NCBI GenBank assembly: GCA_001567255.1
Contig: LNBW01000032.1
Span: 62,001 to 126,000, forward strand
Origin: Bacteroidetes bacterium OLB9
GTDB lineage: Bacteria > Bacteroidota > Bacteroidia > Chitinophagales > Saprospiraceae
DNA: 64,000 bases
Direction of reading: 5' to 3'
Below, piece by piece: positions 29,060 to 37,510 of the stretch. The position numbers and the translations under genes are program-made. The notes under the pieces were generated by a model. It saw only the letters and a list, made by a program, of their open reading frames with translations, had not been told where the DNA came from and made no database searches. Each line of letters starts with the position of its first letter. Within the stretch, counting starts at the first letter, position 1.

Positions 29060-29358
29060 AAATCTTAAATATATTAGTCGTATTGTACATTTTACAGGTC
29101 TAAGTATGCAAAGATATAAGTTTATTTCTCAATTTATATTTTTTTGTATATGTTTATTAATATTTTAATACCTCAAGTAAATTGTATCTAACTATTATTT
29201 AAAATTCATAAGTAATTCAACCATCGGAATGCATAAGTAGAAGGGAAAAAGAACGACTTCAACAAATTTTATACATCATAAATGTAGTTTAGCAATTTTA
29301 AAATATCAATTTACTACATAAATTTATCAATTATTTTAGTAGTTTACTTTAAGTTTCG

Positions 29359-29366
29359 TAATTTTG
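29359..29366 (+). promoter_or_regulatory. Promoter -7 box for the nitrobindin-like gene
   Basis: TAATTTTG fits TAnnTTTG and lies 68 bases before the ATG at 29434. Nothing else was recognised in the AT-rich gap 29060-29433. Confidence 0.45.
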
Positions 29367-29433
29367 CATTGATGCTAACATTGGCAGCAAGAGTATAACT
29401 CATCACTATACTTCAATTCAATTAACAATAATT

Positions 29434-30042
29434 ATGTCAAAGAATGAAATTCTAGGCCCTCAAAAACTTGGGCCATTAACTCCACTGGTAGGAGAATGGG
29501 AAGGGAACGTAGGTATCGATTTATCTTATCACAATAAAGAAGACGAAACCACTCCTACGGGATACTTTGAAAAAGCATGGTTTAAACCGATACCAATCGT
29601 TGAAAACGGACAACAAACGATGGAAGGACTTAACTACCAAATGACGGCATGGAGGCATGGCGAAGAGGCTATGGATCCATTCCATGATGAGGTAGGATAC
29701 CTCCTCTGGGATAAGGTCAACGGCCAAGTGATTCGTTGTTTTGCTGTGCCTCGCGGATTAGCTATTTTGGCTGGTGGAGATGCCGGATCTAGAGATAAAG
29801 CACTTCATTTCAAAGCGATACCAGGTGCTGAAGGTTACGGATTGAGCCAAAATCTATATCTATTGCAAAGGGCACGAGCCATTTCATTTGAAAGTTCATT
29901 TATATTTAATGAAGATGGTACTTTTAGCTATACTTCTGATTTAGTTTTGAAGCTGGCAGCCACCGGAGGTGAAATGCATCATACTGATAAAAATACGCTT
30001 CATCTTGTAAAAAGGTATCATCCCGGGAGCCAATTTTCGTAA
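29434..30042 (+). CDS. Nitrobindin/THAP4-like heme-binding beta-barrel (FABP-like fold)
   Basis: The 202-residue cytoplasmic protein starts with LGPLTPLVGEWEGNVG, the LxPLxxLxGxWxG signature of the nitrobindin/DUF1794 lipocalin-like family, and ends with strands that include SYTSDLVLKLAATGGEMHHTDKNTLHLVKRY. In nitrobindins a C-terminal His ligates ferric haem and the barrel handles nitric oxide or peroxynitrite. Here candidate histidines lie in EMHHTDKNTLH. Haem binding is inference. Monocistronic. Confidence 0.75.
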   Translation: MSKNEILGPQKLGPLTPLVGEWEGNVGIDLSYHNKEDETTPTGYFEKAWFKPIPIVENGQQTMEGLNYQMTAWRHGEEAMDPFHDEVGYLLWDKVNGQVIRCFAVPRGLAILAGGDAGSRDKALHFKAIPGAEGYGLSQNLYLLQRARAISFESSFIFNEDGTFSYTSDLVLKLAATGGEMHHTDKNTLHLVKRYHPGSQFS

Positions 30043-30165
30043 TTGACACCTTTAATTTGATTTAATACTTTTCAAAATTCAGACTTCTTTATTTAAAAAA
30101 TATTGGAGGCTTCAAATCTATTATTCACTTATTGATGTTCAATTGCATCATTTAAATAGCGACGC

Positions 30166-30879
30166 ATGTTGATAGAAATATGGAGTGACATTATGTGCCC
30201 GTTTTGCTATATTGGCAAACGAAAATTAGAAAAAGCATTGGAGCAGTTTAAACACTCCTCTGAAGTAAAGCTAGAATGGAAGAGTTTCCAGTTAGATCCA
30301 ACTATTTCTGATGAAATTACCCATCAAAGTGTTTATGAATACATTGCAGCACGTAAAGGATGGACATTAGATCGCTGTAAAGAAATCCATAAAACCATCG
30401 TAGAAATGGCTGCTGATGTAGGCTTAAAGTTTGATTTTGATAAAGCAAAAATGGCTAATTCTTTTATCGCTCATAGGATTATACAGTATGCAAAAACAAA
30501 AGGTCTAGGAGATGCGGCAGAAGAACAGTTCTTTAAAGCCTACTTTACTGATGGCAAAAACTTGAATAGCCGCATTGACTTGACGGAGGTCGGAATCGCT
30601 GCTGGCTTGACTTATGACGCTATTGATGACGCACTAACCAATGACAGATATGCCGATGCAGTGAAGGCAGATATAGGAAAAGCTGAAAGACTCGGAATTC
30701 ACTCTGTACCATTTTTTGTTTTCAATAGAAAATATGCTATTTCAGGTGCACAACCAGTAGCTGTATTTAGTCAGACGCTTGAAAAAGCATTTGAAGAATG
30801 GAAAACAGCACAACCTATAATTACATATTCGACTTTAGAAGGTGATGTTTGCTGTAAAGATGGTGATTGTACTCTGTGA
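30166..30879 (+). CDS. DsbA family oxidoreductase (FrnE-like)
   Basis: The 237 residues form a thioredoxin fold with a helical insertion. The CPFC active site is at 11-14 (WSDIMCPFCYIGKRKLE), and the cis-Pro loop is HSVPFFVFNRKYAISGAQP. The absence of a signal peptide and the CPFC form match the cytoplasmic FrnE/polyketide-isomerase-like branch. The C-terminus carries three more Cys (CCKDGDC), a possible metal or redox tail. It probably supports disulfide or oxidative stress chemistry; substrate unknown. Confidence 0.88.
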   Translation: MLIEIWSDIMCPFCYIGKRKLEKALEQFKHSSEVKLEWKSFQLDPTISDEITHQSVYEYIAARKGWTLDRCKEIHKTIVEMAADVGLKFDFDKAKMANSFIAHRIIQYAKTKGLGDAAEEQFFKAYFTDGKNLNSRIDLTEVGIAAGLTYDAIDDALTNDRYADAVKADIGKAERLGIHSVPFFVFNRKYAISGAQPVAVFSQTLEKAFEEWKTAQPIITYSTLEGDVCCKDGDCTL

Positions 30880-31039
30880 CTTTTCTTAAACATTACGTCA
30901 CAATTACTGTGTGTTATTAATAAAAGTAATACGGATGAGTGTGGATTAATAATTTAGGGTCTAACACAACAAGATATTGATTTTTGAGTTTTAAGTATTA
31001 AAGTAAGAATTTTATTATTAATTTTTTAAATTTTATACA

Positions 31040-31244
31040 ATGGCTATAGTAAAAGTAATTGAAGTAATTGCTTCATCTCCAAAAAAGTTTCGATGAGGCT
31101 GTTCAAAACGCAGTTAAAGAAGTCTCAAAAACTATTAAAAACATTGACTCTGTATTTATCAAGGATATGAAGTGCCATGTTGAAGACGGAAAAATCTCTT
31201 CTTATGGAGTGATTTGTAAAGTTTCTTTCAGAGTTGAGCACTAA
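31040..31244 (+). CDS. Dodecin family flavin-binding protein; one +1 indel in an A6 run
   Basis: The ATG at 31040 encodes MAIVKVIEVIASSPK and then stops after 18 codons. Removing one A from the A6 run 31081-31086 gives SSPKSFDEAVQNAVKEVSKT, then IKNIDSVFIKDMKCHVEDGK and a final strand YGVICKVSFRVEH, stop at 31244. This 67-residue product matches the dodecin fold, one helix packed on a three-stranded sheet with the typical SxxSWEDAxxxAVxxASKT pattern (Trp replaced by Phe). Dodecins assemble as dodecamers that store flavins in the cytoplasm. The Trp-to-Phe change affects the residue that stacks on the flavin. The gene is easily missed because of the frame break. Confidence 0.8.
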
Positions 31245-31280
31245 TTCAAACCAGTATCCTTAATTTTTATAGTTTACTTA

Positions 31281-31315
31281 AAAAAAGCTGCGAGGGCATT
31301 CCTTGCAGCTTTTTT
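31281..31315 (+). terminator. Rho-independent terminator after dodecin
   Basis: AAAAAAGCTGCGAGG (31281-31295) pairs with CCTTGCAGCTTTTTT (31301-31315) with one G-T pair. The A run before and the T run after make it usable from both sides, so it may also end the convergent lplA transcript. Confidence 0.8.
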
Positions 31316-31366
31316 AATTGTATATTCTGATTTAGTTGTCAAACTCAAATTATAATTAAAATCTTG

Positions 31367-32347
31367 CTAGAACATAGCTTCAATGATCTCATCAACCTCT
31401 ATATTACTGAAATACTTATTGATTTCAAATGGTGATAAAGCTGTCCTGATGGCACTTTCCTCATGATGAATTCCAGTCAATGCCTGCTCAATTTCTTCAA
31501 TGCCTCGTTCTGAAAAGAAATCTCCGAAAATTTTTACTTGCTCTATCACACCTTTGGAGACATCTAGGTTCATCTCTAGTAATCCACCTTTGGTACGCAC
31601 TGCTTTTTTAAAGTTATAATCGGGCGATGTACCGTAATTCCACTGATGAGTTGCATATTTCTCATCGCGTAGTTGCTGAATTTTCCTTCGATCTTCATCC
31701 GTAAATTGATACATTTTACTATCCGGATAAATAGAAATCACATAATCCATCAAAATTTTAGTAAATTCATCCAAGGTCAACGGTGATTTCAAGTGCTCTG
31801 AGATATTAGTCACTCGCTTTGGTACCGATTTGACGGCTTTGTCGGTATATTTTACAGGATTTATCCGCAACGCTTCACTCACATTTCTCATCTCTGAAGC
31901 ATATAAAATAGTGCCATGATGCAAAATTCTATTCTTGTAAATATGTGCTGCATTGCCTGAAAATTTTTTACCGTCAATCATCAAATCATTTTTACCTTCA
32001 AATCTGGCATCAATACCTAAACGCTGAATGACATCCACAATAGGTTGGGTAAATTTTTTAAAATCAGTAAGGCTAGAGTCTCTACCAGATTTAGTAAAAG
32101 AAAAATTGAGATTACCCAGATCGTGATACACTGCTCCGCCGCCTGAAATCCTGCGCACTACAGCTATATTGTGCTCCTTGACATAATCGTAATTAATTTC
32201 CGATAGTGTATTTTGATATTTACCTACAATGATCGCATTATCATTTCTCCACAACATGAAACAATCTTCCTCAAGATTCTTAAGGATATATTCATCGGTT
32301 GCAATATTGAAATAAGGGTCAGTAGATTCGTGGTATATACAAAGCAT
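31367..32347 (-). CDS. lplA: Lipoate--protein ligase A
   Basis: Activates lipoate with ATP and transfers it to E2 and GcvH lipoyl domains. The 326 residues include the N-terminal catalytic domain with RRISGGGAVYHDLGNLNFSF (about 70-90), the lysine-containing KFSGNAAHIYKNRILHHGTIL (about 127-148), and an accessory C-terminal domain from about 240. This is the full two-domain length of E. coli-type LplA. Monocistronic, facing the dodecin gene. Confidence 0.94.
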   Translation of the reverse strand: MLCIYHESTDPYFNIATDEYILKNLEEDCFMLWRNDNAIIVGKYQNTLSEINYDYVKEHNIAVVRRISGGGAVYHDLGNLNFSFTKSGRDSSLTDFKKFTQPIVDVIQRLGIDARFEGKNDLMIDGKKFSGNAAHIYKNRILHHGTILYASEMRNVSEALRINPVKYTDKAVKSVPKRVTNISEHLKSPLTLDEFTKILMDYVISIYPDSKMYQFTDEDRRKIQQLRDEKYATHQWNYGTSPDYNFKKAVRTKGGLLEMNLDVSKGVIEQVKIFGDFFSERGIEEIEQALTGIHHEESAIRTALSPFEINKYFSNIEVDEIIEAMF

Positions 32348-32593
32348 CGTACTTAAAATTTATTTAATAAATGTTACAAATGAGAGAATATCCTTCAGCT
32401 TTTATAACTGATTTCAACCTGATGCAAAGTTAAGCTTTATCCCTCATGTTTGAAAATAATATTTGATCTAAAGCTCATAAAATTAGTATCAGTAAAATAA
32501 AATTCTGAAACTAGTTTGATATTTAAATCACCTCATTATTTTAATATAAAAAAATCTGATCCCTTACACATTAATTAAATGAAAATATAATTT

Positions 32594-32601
32594 TATCTTT
32601 G
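32594..32601 (+). promoter_or_regulatory. Promoter -7 box almost at the response regulator start codon
   Basis: TATCTTTG matches TAnnTTTG and ends only six bases before the ATG at 32608, so a transcript from it would have almost no leader. No TTTG was found at the -33 position. Confidence 0.4.
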
Positions 32602-32607
32602 CAACCA

Positions 32608-33285
32608 ATGGAATTATTAATCATAGAAGATGATATCCGGGTGTCAGAACTTCTGAAACGCGCAATGGAAGCGGAAGGTTGTAGCGTTACATTGGCTCAT
32701 GATGGTATGACGGGTTTTGATCTTGCCACCACAAAGGCATTTGACTTGGTCATTCTTGACGTGATATTGCCAAAAATGGACGGGATAACCCTTTGCAAGG
32801 AACTACGAAAATACAAATCTAACATACCCATTTTGATGCTGACTGCCCTAGGAACGACCGATGACAAAGTCGAAGGTCTTGATTCCGGTGCTGATGACTA
32901 TATGGTTAAACCATTTGAAATCCGTGAATTGTTTGCTCGTACTCGAGTTTTACTGAAGCGATATCAAAAATCAGAAGAATCAGTCCAACATCTTAGATAC
33001 GCTGACCTTGAGATGGATTTGAAAGCTAAGGTAGTCACCCGAAATGGAGGTGAGATTAACTTGACACCCAAGGAATTCAATTTGCTAGAATATATGTTGC
33101 GCAATCCTGAAAGGGTGCTGTCTCGCATGGAAATATCAGAAGAAGTTTGGGACACCCATTTTGATACAGGCACTAATTTTATTGATGTATACATAAATTA
33201 TCTTAGAAAAAAGATTGACAAAGGCTATGACAATAAACTCATTCATACTAAATCAGGAATGGGCTTTTATCTAAAATCACTATGA
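32608..33285 (+). CDS. Response regulator, OmpR/PhoB family
   Basis: A 225-residue two-domain regulator. The receiver domain (1-120) has acidic EDD (7-9), phosphoacceptor Asp51 in LVILDVILPKMDG, Thr79 and Lys101 in VKPFE. The winged-helix DNA-binding domain (about 130-223) ends with NFIDVYINYLRKKIDKG and IHTKSGMGFYL. The start is placed at the ATG at 32608 (MELLIIEDD); a TTG nine bases earlier is less likely. The stop overlaps the histidine kinase start by four bases (ATGA). It probably regulates itself and downstream genes; the target is unknown. Confidence 0.95.
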   Translation: MELLIIEDDIRVSELLKRAMEAEGCSVTLAHDGMTGFDLATTKAFDLVILDVILPKMDGITLCKELRKYKSNIPILMLTALGTTDDKVEGLDSGADDYMVKPFEIRELFARTRVLLKRYQKSEESVQHLRYADLEMDLKAKVVTRNGGEINLTPKEFNLLEYMLRNPERVLSRMEISEEVWDTHFDTGTNFIDVYINYLRKKIDKGYDNKLIHTKSGMGFYLKSL

Positions 33286-34661
33286 AAATACGAACTAGAT
33301 TAAGTCTTACCTTTACCTTTATATCAGGTCTGATTCTGCTTTTATTTTCAGCTATCATTTATTATGCTACAGTTTCAATCCATTCAAAAGATTTTTATAG
33401 TCGGCTAGAAGTTAAAGCTAACAATTTATTAGATCCGAAATCAGACATCGACTCTGCGCTTATAGCTCAAAGAACGCATTTGGCATCAAGCACGGCAGAA
33501 TTTACAATATATGATAAAGATTTAAAGGTCGTATTCTCTAATGACACGGACAGTGTAGAACAGGTGTATTCAAGACATCTTGCTGAGTATTATTTAAAGC
33601 ATGGCAGTATAAGAAATAAGAAGGATGGAAAATACTGGACTGTGCTTTCAAAATCCATCAATGAAATACCCTACTACATTGTGGCTGCAGGCTCAGATAG
33701 TACTTTGAGTGATTTTCAAGTAAATTTACAAAAAGCAATGTTATGGTTTTTTCTTTTAGCCATATTATTGTATTATTTCGGAAGCAGGCTATTGTCGATG
33801 ATCGCCATGCGTCCAGTAAAAAAAATGGCGTTAAAGGCTAATGTTATTTCTGCCTCGAATCTTGACTTACGAATACCTGATCCAGGTAATAATGATGAAA
33901 TGACTGAATTAATAAATACTTTCAATGAGATGCTGGATAGAATAGAAAATTCCTTCCATGCCCAGCGTCAATTTGTAGCTAATATGTCTCATGAATTGCG
34001 TACACCACTAGCAGCCATCATTGCAGAACTGGAATTGACCACCAACAAGGAATACACAGTCGAAGAATATAAAACTGCTACGAAAAACGCATTAAGTGAC
34101 GCTAAAAAGCTGGTGCGGCTTTCTAACAATATTTTAGATCTTGCAAAAGCTAGTTATGATCCATCCGAAATTTCATTTAAGCAGGTCAGAGTCGATGAAA
34201 TACTACTTGATGCCCGCCAACTCGTCTTGAAAGCCAATCCAGAATATACCATTGAAATAGAATATGATCTCAATTGGGAGCCGGATACTGAATTATCTAT
34301 AAATGGAAATGAATATTTACTTCAAGTCGCTTTTTCTAACTTGATGGACAATGGCTGTAAATACAGTAATGAAAAGACATGTATGGTGGTGATTGGAAAT
34401 ACACAGGACATGACTGATGGTGAACGAAAGATTATTATCAACTTTAGCAATTACGGACGCAGACTCTCCAGGATAGATATGGCTAAAATATTTAAGCCTT
34501 TCTATCGTGGCTACCAGGATAAAGATATTAAAGGCTCAGGCATTGGGCTATCACTCACAAAGCGAATTATGTCACTACACAAGGGCCAAATATTGGTCAA
34601 CTCATGTGAAAAAGGGAAAACCACCTTTACACTACAATTGAACCCTAGTGTACAAAAGTAG
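33282..34661 (+). CDS. Sensor histidine kinase
   Basis: The 459 residues contain TM1 (about 9-31), a ~120-residue periplasmic sensor region, TM2 (about 153-175), a HAMP domain (about 176-228), the HisKA H-box MSHELRTPLAAI with His237, and a HATPase domain with the N-box LMDNGCKYSN and G-box GSGIGLSLTKRI. The signal is unknown because the sensor region is not recognised. It is coupled to the response regulator by an ATGA overlap. The 85-base gap to the rhodanese-like gene suggests a possible longer operon. Confidence 0.95.
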   Translation: MKIRTRLSLTFTFISGLILLLFSAIIYYATVSIHSKDFYSRLEVKANNLLDPKSDIDSALIAQRTHLASSTAEFTIYDKDLKVVFSNDTDSVEQVYSRHLAEYYLKHGSIRNKKDGKYWTVLSKSINEIPYYIVAAGSDSTLSDFQVNLQKAMLWFFLLAILLYYFGSRLLSMIAMRPVKKMALKANVISASNLDLRIPDPGNNDEMTELINTFNEMLDRIENSFHAQRQFVANMSHELRTPLAAIIAELELTTNKEYTVEEYKTATKNALSDAKKLVRLSNNILDLAKASYDPSEISFKQVRVDEILLDARQLVLKANPEYTIEIEYDLNWEPDTELSINGNEYLLQVAFSNLMDNGCKYSNEKTCMVVIGNTQDMTDGERKIIINFSNYGRRLSRIDMAKIFKPFYRGYQDKDIKGSGIGLSLTKRIMSLHKGQILVNSCEKGKTTFTLQLNPSVQK

Positions 34662-34745
34662 TGTAAAGCTTTTGGCTTATTCTCGTTTGTTTGAAACAAA
34701 ACCCTGCATCGTGCCGTTGAAAATATATAATTTAAAAATATCACC

Positions 34746-35187
34746 ATGTCTAGATATACTTTTTTTAACTATTGTATTCTTGTTCCTGTTGAGCATAAAT
34801 TCAAATGCGCAAGATGTAAAGACCCATTGGACTGCAGAACAACTGATGTCTCCCGACACGCTGGCCAAAAGAATCCAAAACCATCAAACGGAACATCTCA
34901 CGATTGTTAGTGTTGGATACGATGACATTATAGCGGGTGGAGTCTATGTAGGTGCAGGCGAAGAAGAAGCAAGTATTAATGCATTGAGGCAACTACTTCA
35001 AAAGACACCTAAAGATCAGGAAGTCGTTATATATTGTGGATGCTGTCCATTTGCCATGTGTCCAAATATTAGGGCGCCGTTTCAATTACTCCAAGAAATG
35101 GGATTTAAAAATGCAAAGTTACTCAATTTGAAACAAAACATTAAAGCGGATTGGCTAGACCATGACTATCCTATAAAAGACGAATAA
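34746..35187 (+). CDS. Exported rhodanese-like protein with Cys-rich active region; one +1 indel in a T7 run
   Basis: The ATG at 34746 begins MSRYTF, then one base must be removed from the T7 at 34760-34766 to reach LTIVFLFLLSINSNAQ, a clean signal peptide, and the mature domain. The corrected length is 146 residues. Without correction no ATG fits. The rhodanese-like fold has TIVSVGYDDIIAGGVYVGAGEE and, in place of the usual C-R-x-G-x-R loop, YCGCCPFAMCPNIRAPF with four cysteines. This Cys-rich form is known from Bacteroidota proteins of unknown function. The stop overlaps the TlpA-like start (TAATG), so they form a redox pair in the periplasm. Confidence 0.8.
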
Positions 35188-35690
35188 TGAAAAATCTTTC
35201 CATTATCCTCCTACTTATGTTCGGCTGCTTTATAAAAGCCAACACACAAAGTAGTACGTTAAAAGTGGGCGATTTAGCTCCGCAGATGGATGTTTTTGAC
35301 ATTCAAAATCAACCTTTTTCCCTAGCTCAGCTCAAAGGAAAGGTAGTATTAATAGACTTTTGGGCTTCGTGGTGCACAGCATGTATGAAAGAACAACCGC
35401 TTTTGAAAAAATTATATCATGAACTGGATGAGGAAGTCAGAAATGGGAGGTTTGAAATCATTGGTTTTTCACTGGATAAAAAGAAAGAAAACTGGCAAAG
35501 AGCGGTCGATAGGCTTGAGATACCATGGCCTCAAGTGAGTGATCTCCAATTCTGGAAAAGCCCCATTGCTAAAGCTTATGGAATTCAAATGCTAGCTTTC
35601 AATGTTGTAATTGACGAAAATGGAAAAATCTTAGGTATCAATCAGCATGGTGAAGACTTAGAGCAGCTGATTAAAGACCATTTGAATTAA
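35187..35690 (+). CDS. TlpA/ResA-like thiol-disulfide oxidoreductase
   Basis: A 167-residue periplasmic thioredoxin-fold protein with a signal peptide (residues 1-20). The active site is WCTAC (Cys63, Cys66) and the loop before it is VVLIDFWASW. AFNVVIDENG holds the cis position normally occupied by Pro, here preceded by Ala-Phe-Asn. It is coupled by a one-base overlap to the Cys-rich rhodanese-like gene, which may be its partner. Role in cytochrome maturation or disulfide reduction is inferred. Confidence 0.9.
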   Translation: MKNLSIILLLMFGCFIKANTQSSTLKVGDLAPQMDVFDIQNQPFSLAQLKGKVVLIDFWASWCTACMKEQPLLKKLYHELDEEVRNGRFEIIGFSLDKKKENWQRAVDRLEIPWPQVSDLQFWKSPIAKAYGIQMLAFNVVIDENGKILGINQHGEDLEQLIKDHLN

Positions 35691-35846
35691 AAAAATTAAA
35701 GATACCGCGAATTATAAAAACTATTGTTATTGAATAACTTACGAATATTCTCTAATAATATTCTAATATTATTTTAATAATTTTCTAACAAGTTATTAAG
35801 CAACATCAACGCACATTTGCGGAAAGCGTTAGTCAATACCCGTCCG

Positions 35847-37220
35847 ATGAGCAATAATGCAGATTTTGAGGCTATCCAGGAAAAGAGTATTTTTTCTTAT
35901 TTTACAAAAGACAAAGATAAAATTCATCCTGCTGAGTTGGCAAGTGTCATCAATGAGCTAAGGGATGATCAAGCTATTCATGCGTTTGTCGAGATTTCTG
36001 AGTCAGATGAGCCTAGGGTATTTCCTTATCTAGACAAAAAGCTACAATTCACTATTTTAGGCCATTTGTCCAATCAAAAAGTAGCACATATACTCAACAG
36101 TCTGGATAGCGATGACAGAATGGACTTTTTTAATAGGCTGACGCTAGCTAAAAGAGGCAGATTCCTCAGCCTACTGAATGCTGAGACAAAAAAAAGTACT
36201 CAAGACTTATTAGGTTATCCAGAAGATAGTGTTGCTCGTTTGATAAATACTGACTTTGTTGCACTGAGCAGTGAAATGACGGTGAATGAGGTTTTTGATC
36301 AATTGCGCAAGGAGCAGCGCGATTCTGAGGTCATCAACACATTGTATATTGAAGATGAGTCCGGCAAACTAGTAGATGATATGCCGCTTCGACGATTAGT
36401 GTTGAATTCACCTGATAAAAAGTTGTCAGAAATTATGGACAATAACTATATTGCACTCAACATGAATGACACCCGTGAGACTGCTATCATCAAGTTTAAG
36501 GAATATGACCGTGTCACAATGCCAGTGGTCAATGACCATAATGAAATACTCGGCATCATCACTGTTGATGATATCCTGGACATCATCGAAGAGGAAGAAA
36601 CTGAGGATGCTATGAAGTTCGGTGGTGTTGAAGATTTGGATTTTCCGTATGTGGATACACCGTTTTTCTCATTAATACAAAAAAGAGCCGGATGGTTGAT
36701 TGTGCTATTTATTGGCGAAATGCTGACAGCTACGGCTATGGGGTTTTTTGAAGAAGAAATAGCTGCAGCGGTAGTACTTGCATTATTTATTCCATTGGTC
36801 ATTTCAAGCGGAGGAAATAGTGGTTCTCAGGCTGCCACACTGATTATTCGAGCCATGGCGTTAAAAGAATTATCTGTCAAAGATTGGTGGTATGTCATGA
36901 AGCGTGAGATATTGTCGGGGCTGACACTAGGTGTCATCTTGGGGACTATTGGCTTTATGAGAATTACTTTCTGGCATCTGATGCACTGGTATGACTATGG
37001 CGATCACTGGTTGCTGATTGCTTTCACTATTTTCTTTTCTCTGATAGGAATCGTGCTATGGGGTACACTCAGTGGATCCATGATTCCTATATTGCTAAAG
37101 AAATTCAATCTCGACCCTGCCACTTCTTCAGCACCATTTGTTGCTACCATGGTAGATGTAACAGGATTAATTATTTATTTCAGTATAGCAGCCACGATCC
37201 TCCGAGGAACCTTACTCTGA
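35847..37220 (+). CDS. mgtE: Magnesium transporter MgtE
   Basis: A 457-residue channel-like magnesium importer. The cytosolic N domain of superhelical repeats (about 15-130) is followed by paired CBS domains (about 137-255; MPVVNDHNEILGIITVDDILDII) and five C-terminal TM helices. The pore signature SSGGNSGSQAATLIIRAMAL is intact and the plug helix precedes it. The start is placed at the ATG at 35847; an in-frame TTG at 35817 is possible. No M-box riboswitch was recognised in the 156-base AT-rich leader. Gating is by intracellular magnesium through the CBS region. Confidence 0.95.
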   Translation: MSNNADFEAIQEKSIFSYFTKDKDKIHPAELASVINELRDDQAIHAFVEISESDEPRVFPYLDKKLQFTILGHLSNQKVAHILNSLDSDDRMDFFNRLTLAKRGRFLSLLNAETKKSTQDLLGYPEDSVARLINTDFVALSSEMTVNEVFDQLRKEQRDSEVINTLYIEDESGKLVDDMPLRRLVLNSPDKKLSEIMDNNYIALNMNDTRETAIIKFKEYDRVTMPVVNDHNEILGIITVDDILDIIEEEETEDAMKFGGVEDLDFPYVDTPFFSLIQKRAGWLIVLFIGEMLTATAMGFFEEEIAAAVVLALFIPLVISSGGNSGSQAATLIIRAMALKELSVKDWWYVMKREILSGLTLGVILGTIGFMRITFWHLMHWYDYGDHWLLIAFTIFFSLIGIVLWGTLSGSMIPILLKKFNLDPATSSAPFVATMVDVTGLIIYFSIAATILRGTLL

Positions 37221-37266
37221 TCAATACTCAAAATAAGGTTCCTGGAAGAATTTATACTCTAGTTTA

Positions 37267-37476
37267 TCAAACTACTTCAATATTGTATCCGGCTTTCTGT
37301 ACTGTAGCTATAATTTCATCTTGGGTGATACCATTAGATTCCACTGTTAGAATTTTATCTTTATCAGCAATATCCACCTTCCATGATGCCATACCTTCTG
37401 CTTTATCTAGATACGGCTTTACAGCAGATATACACCCATTACAATTGATATTAGTTTTAAATTTAAAATTGTCCAT
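37267..37476 (-). CDS. Small heavy-metal-associated (HMA) protein, CopZ-like
   Basis: A 69-residue ferredoxin-like HMA domain. The metal-binding motif is INCNGCISAV (Cys-Asn-Gly-Cys) where most family members have MxCxxC, and the C-terminal strand is GYNIEVV. The start ATG at 37476 gives a compact domain. It follows the P-type ATPase gene by 34 bases on the same strand and so is likely a cytosolic copper chaperone that delivers metal to it. Confidence 0.85.
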   Translation of the reverse strand: MDNFKFKTNINCNGCISAVKPYLDKAEGMASWKVDIADKDKILTVESNGITQDEIIATVQKAGYNIEVV

Positions 37477-37510
37477 TGTTATTTTATTATGATGATTTAA
37501 AAAATAATTT

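Noticed and set aside
35691..35846. Possible M-box magnesium riboswitch before mgtE
   Set aside because: The leader is AT-rich with only weak stems and none of the conserved M-box core sequences could be seen.
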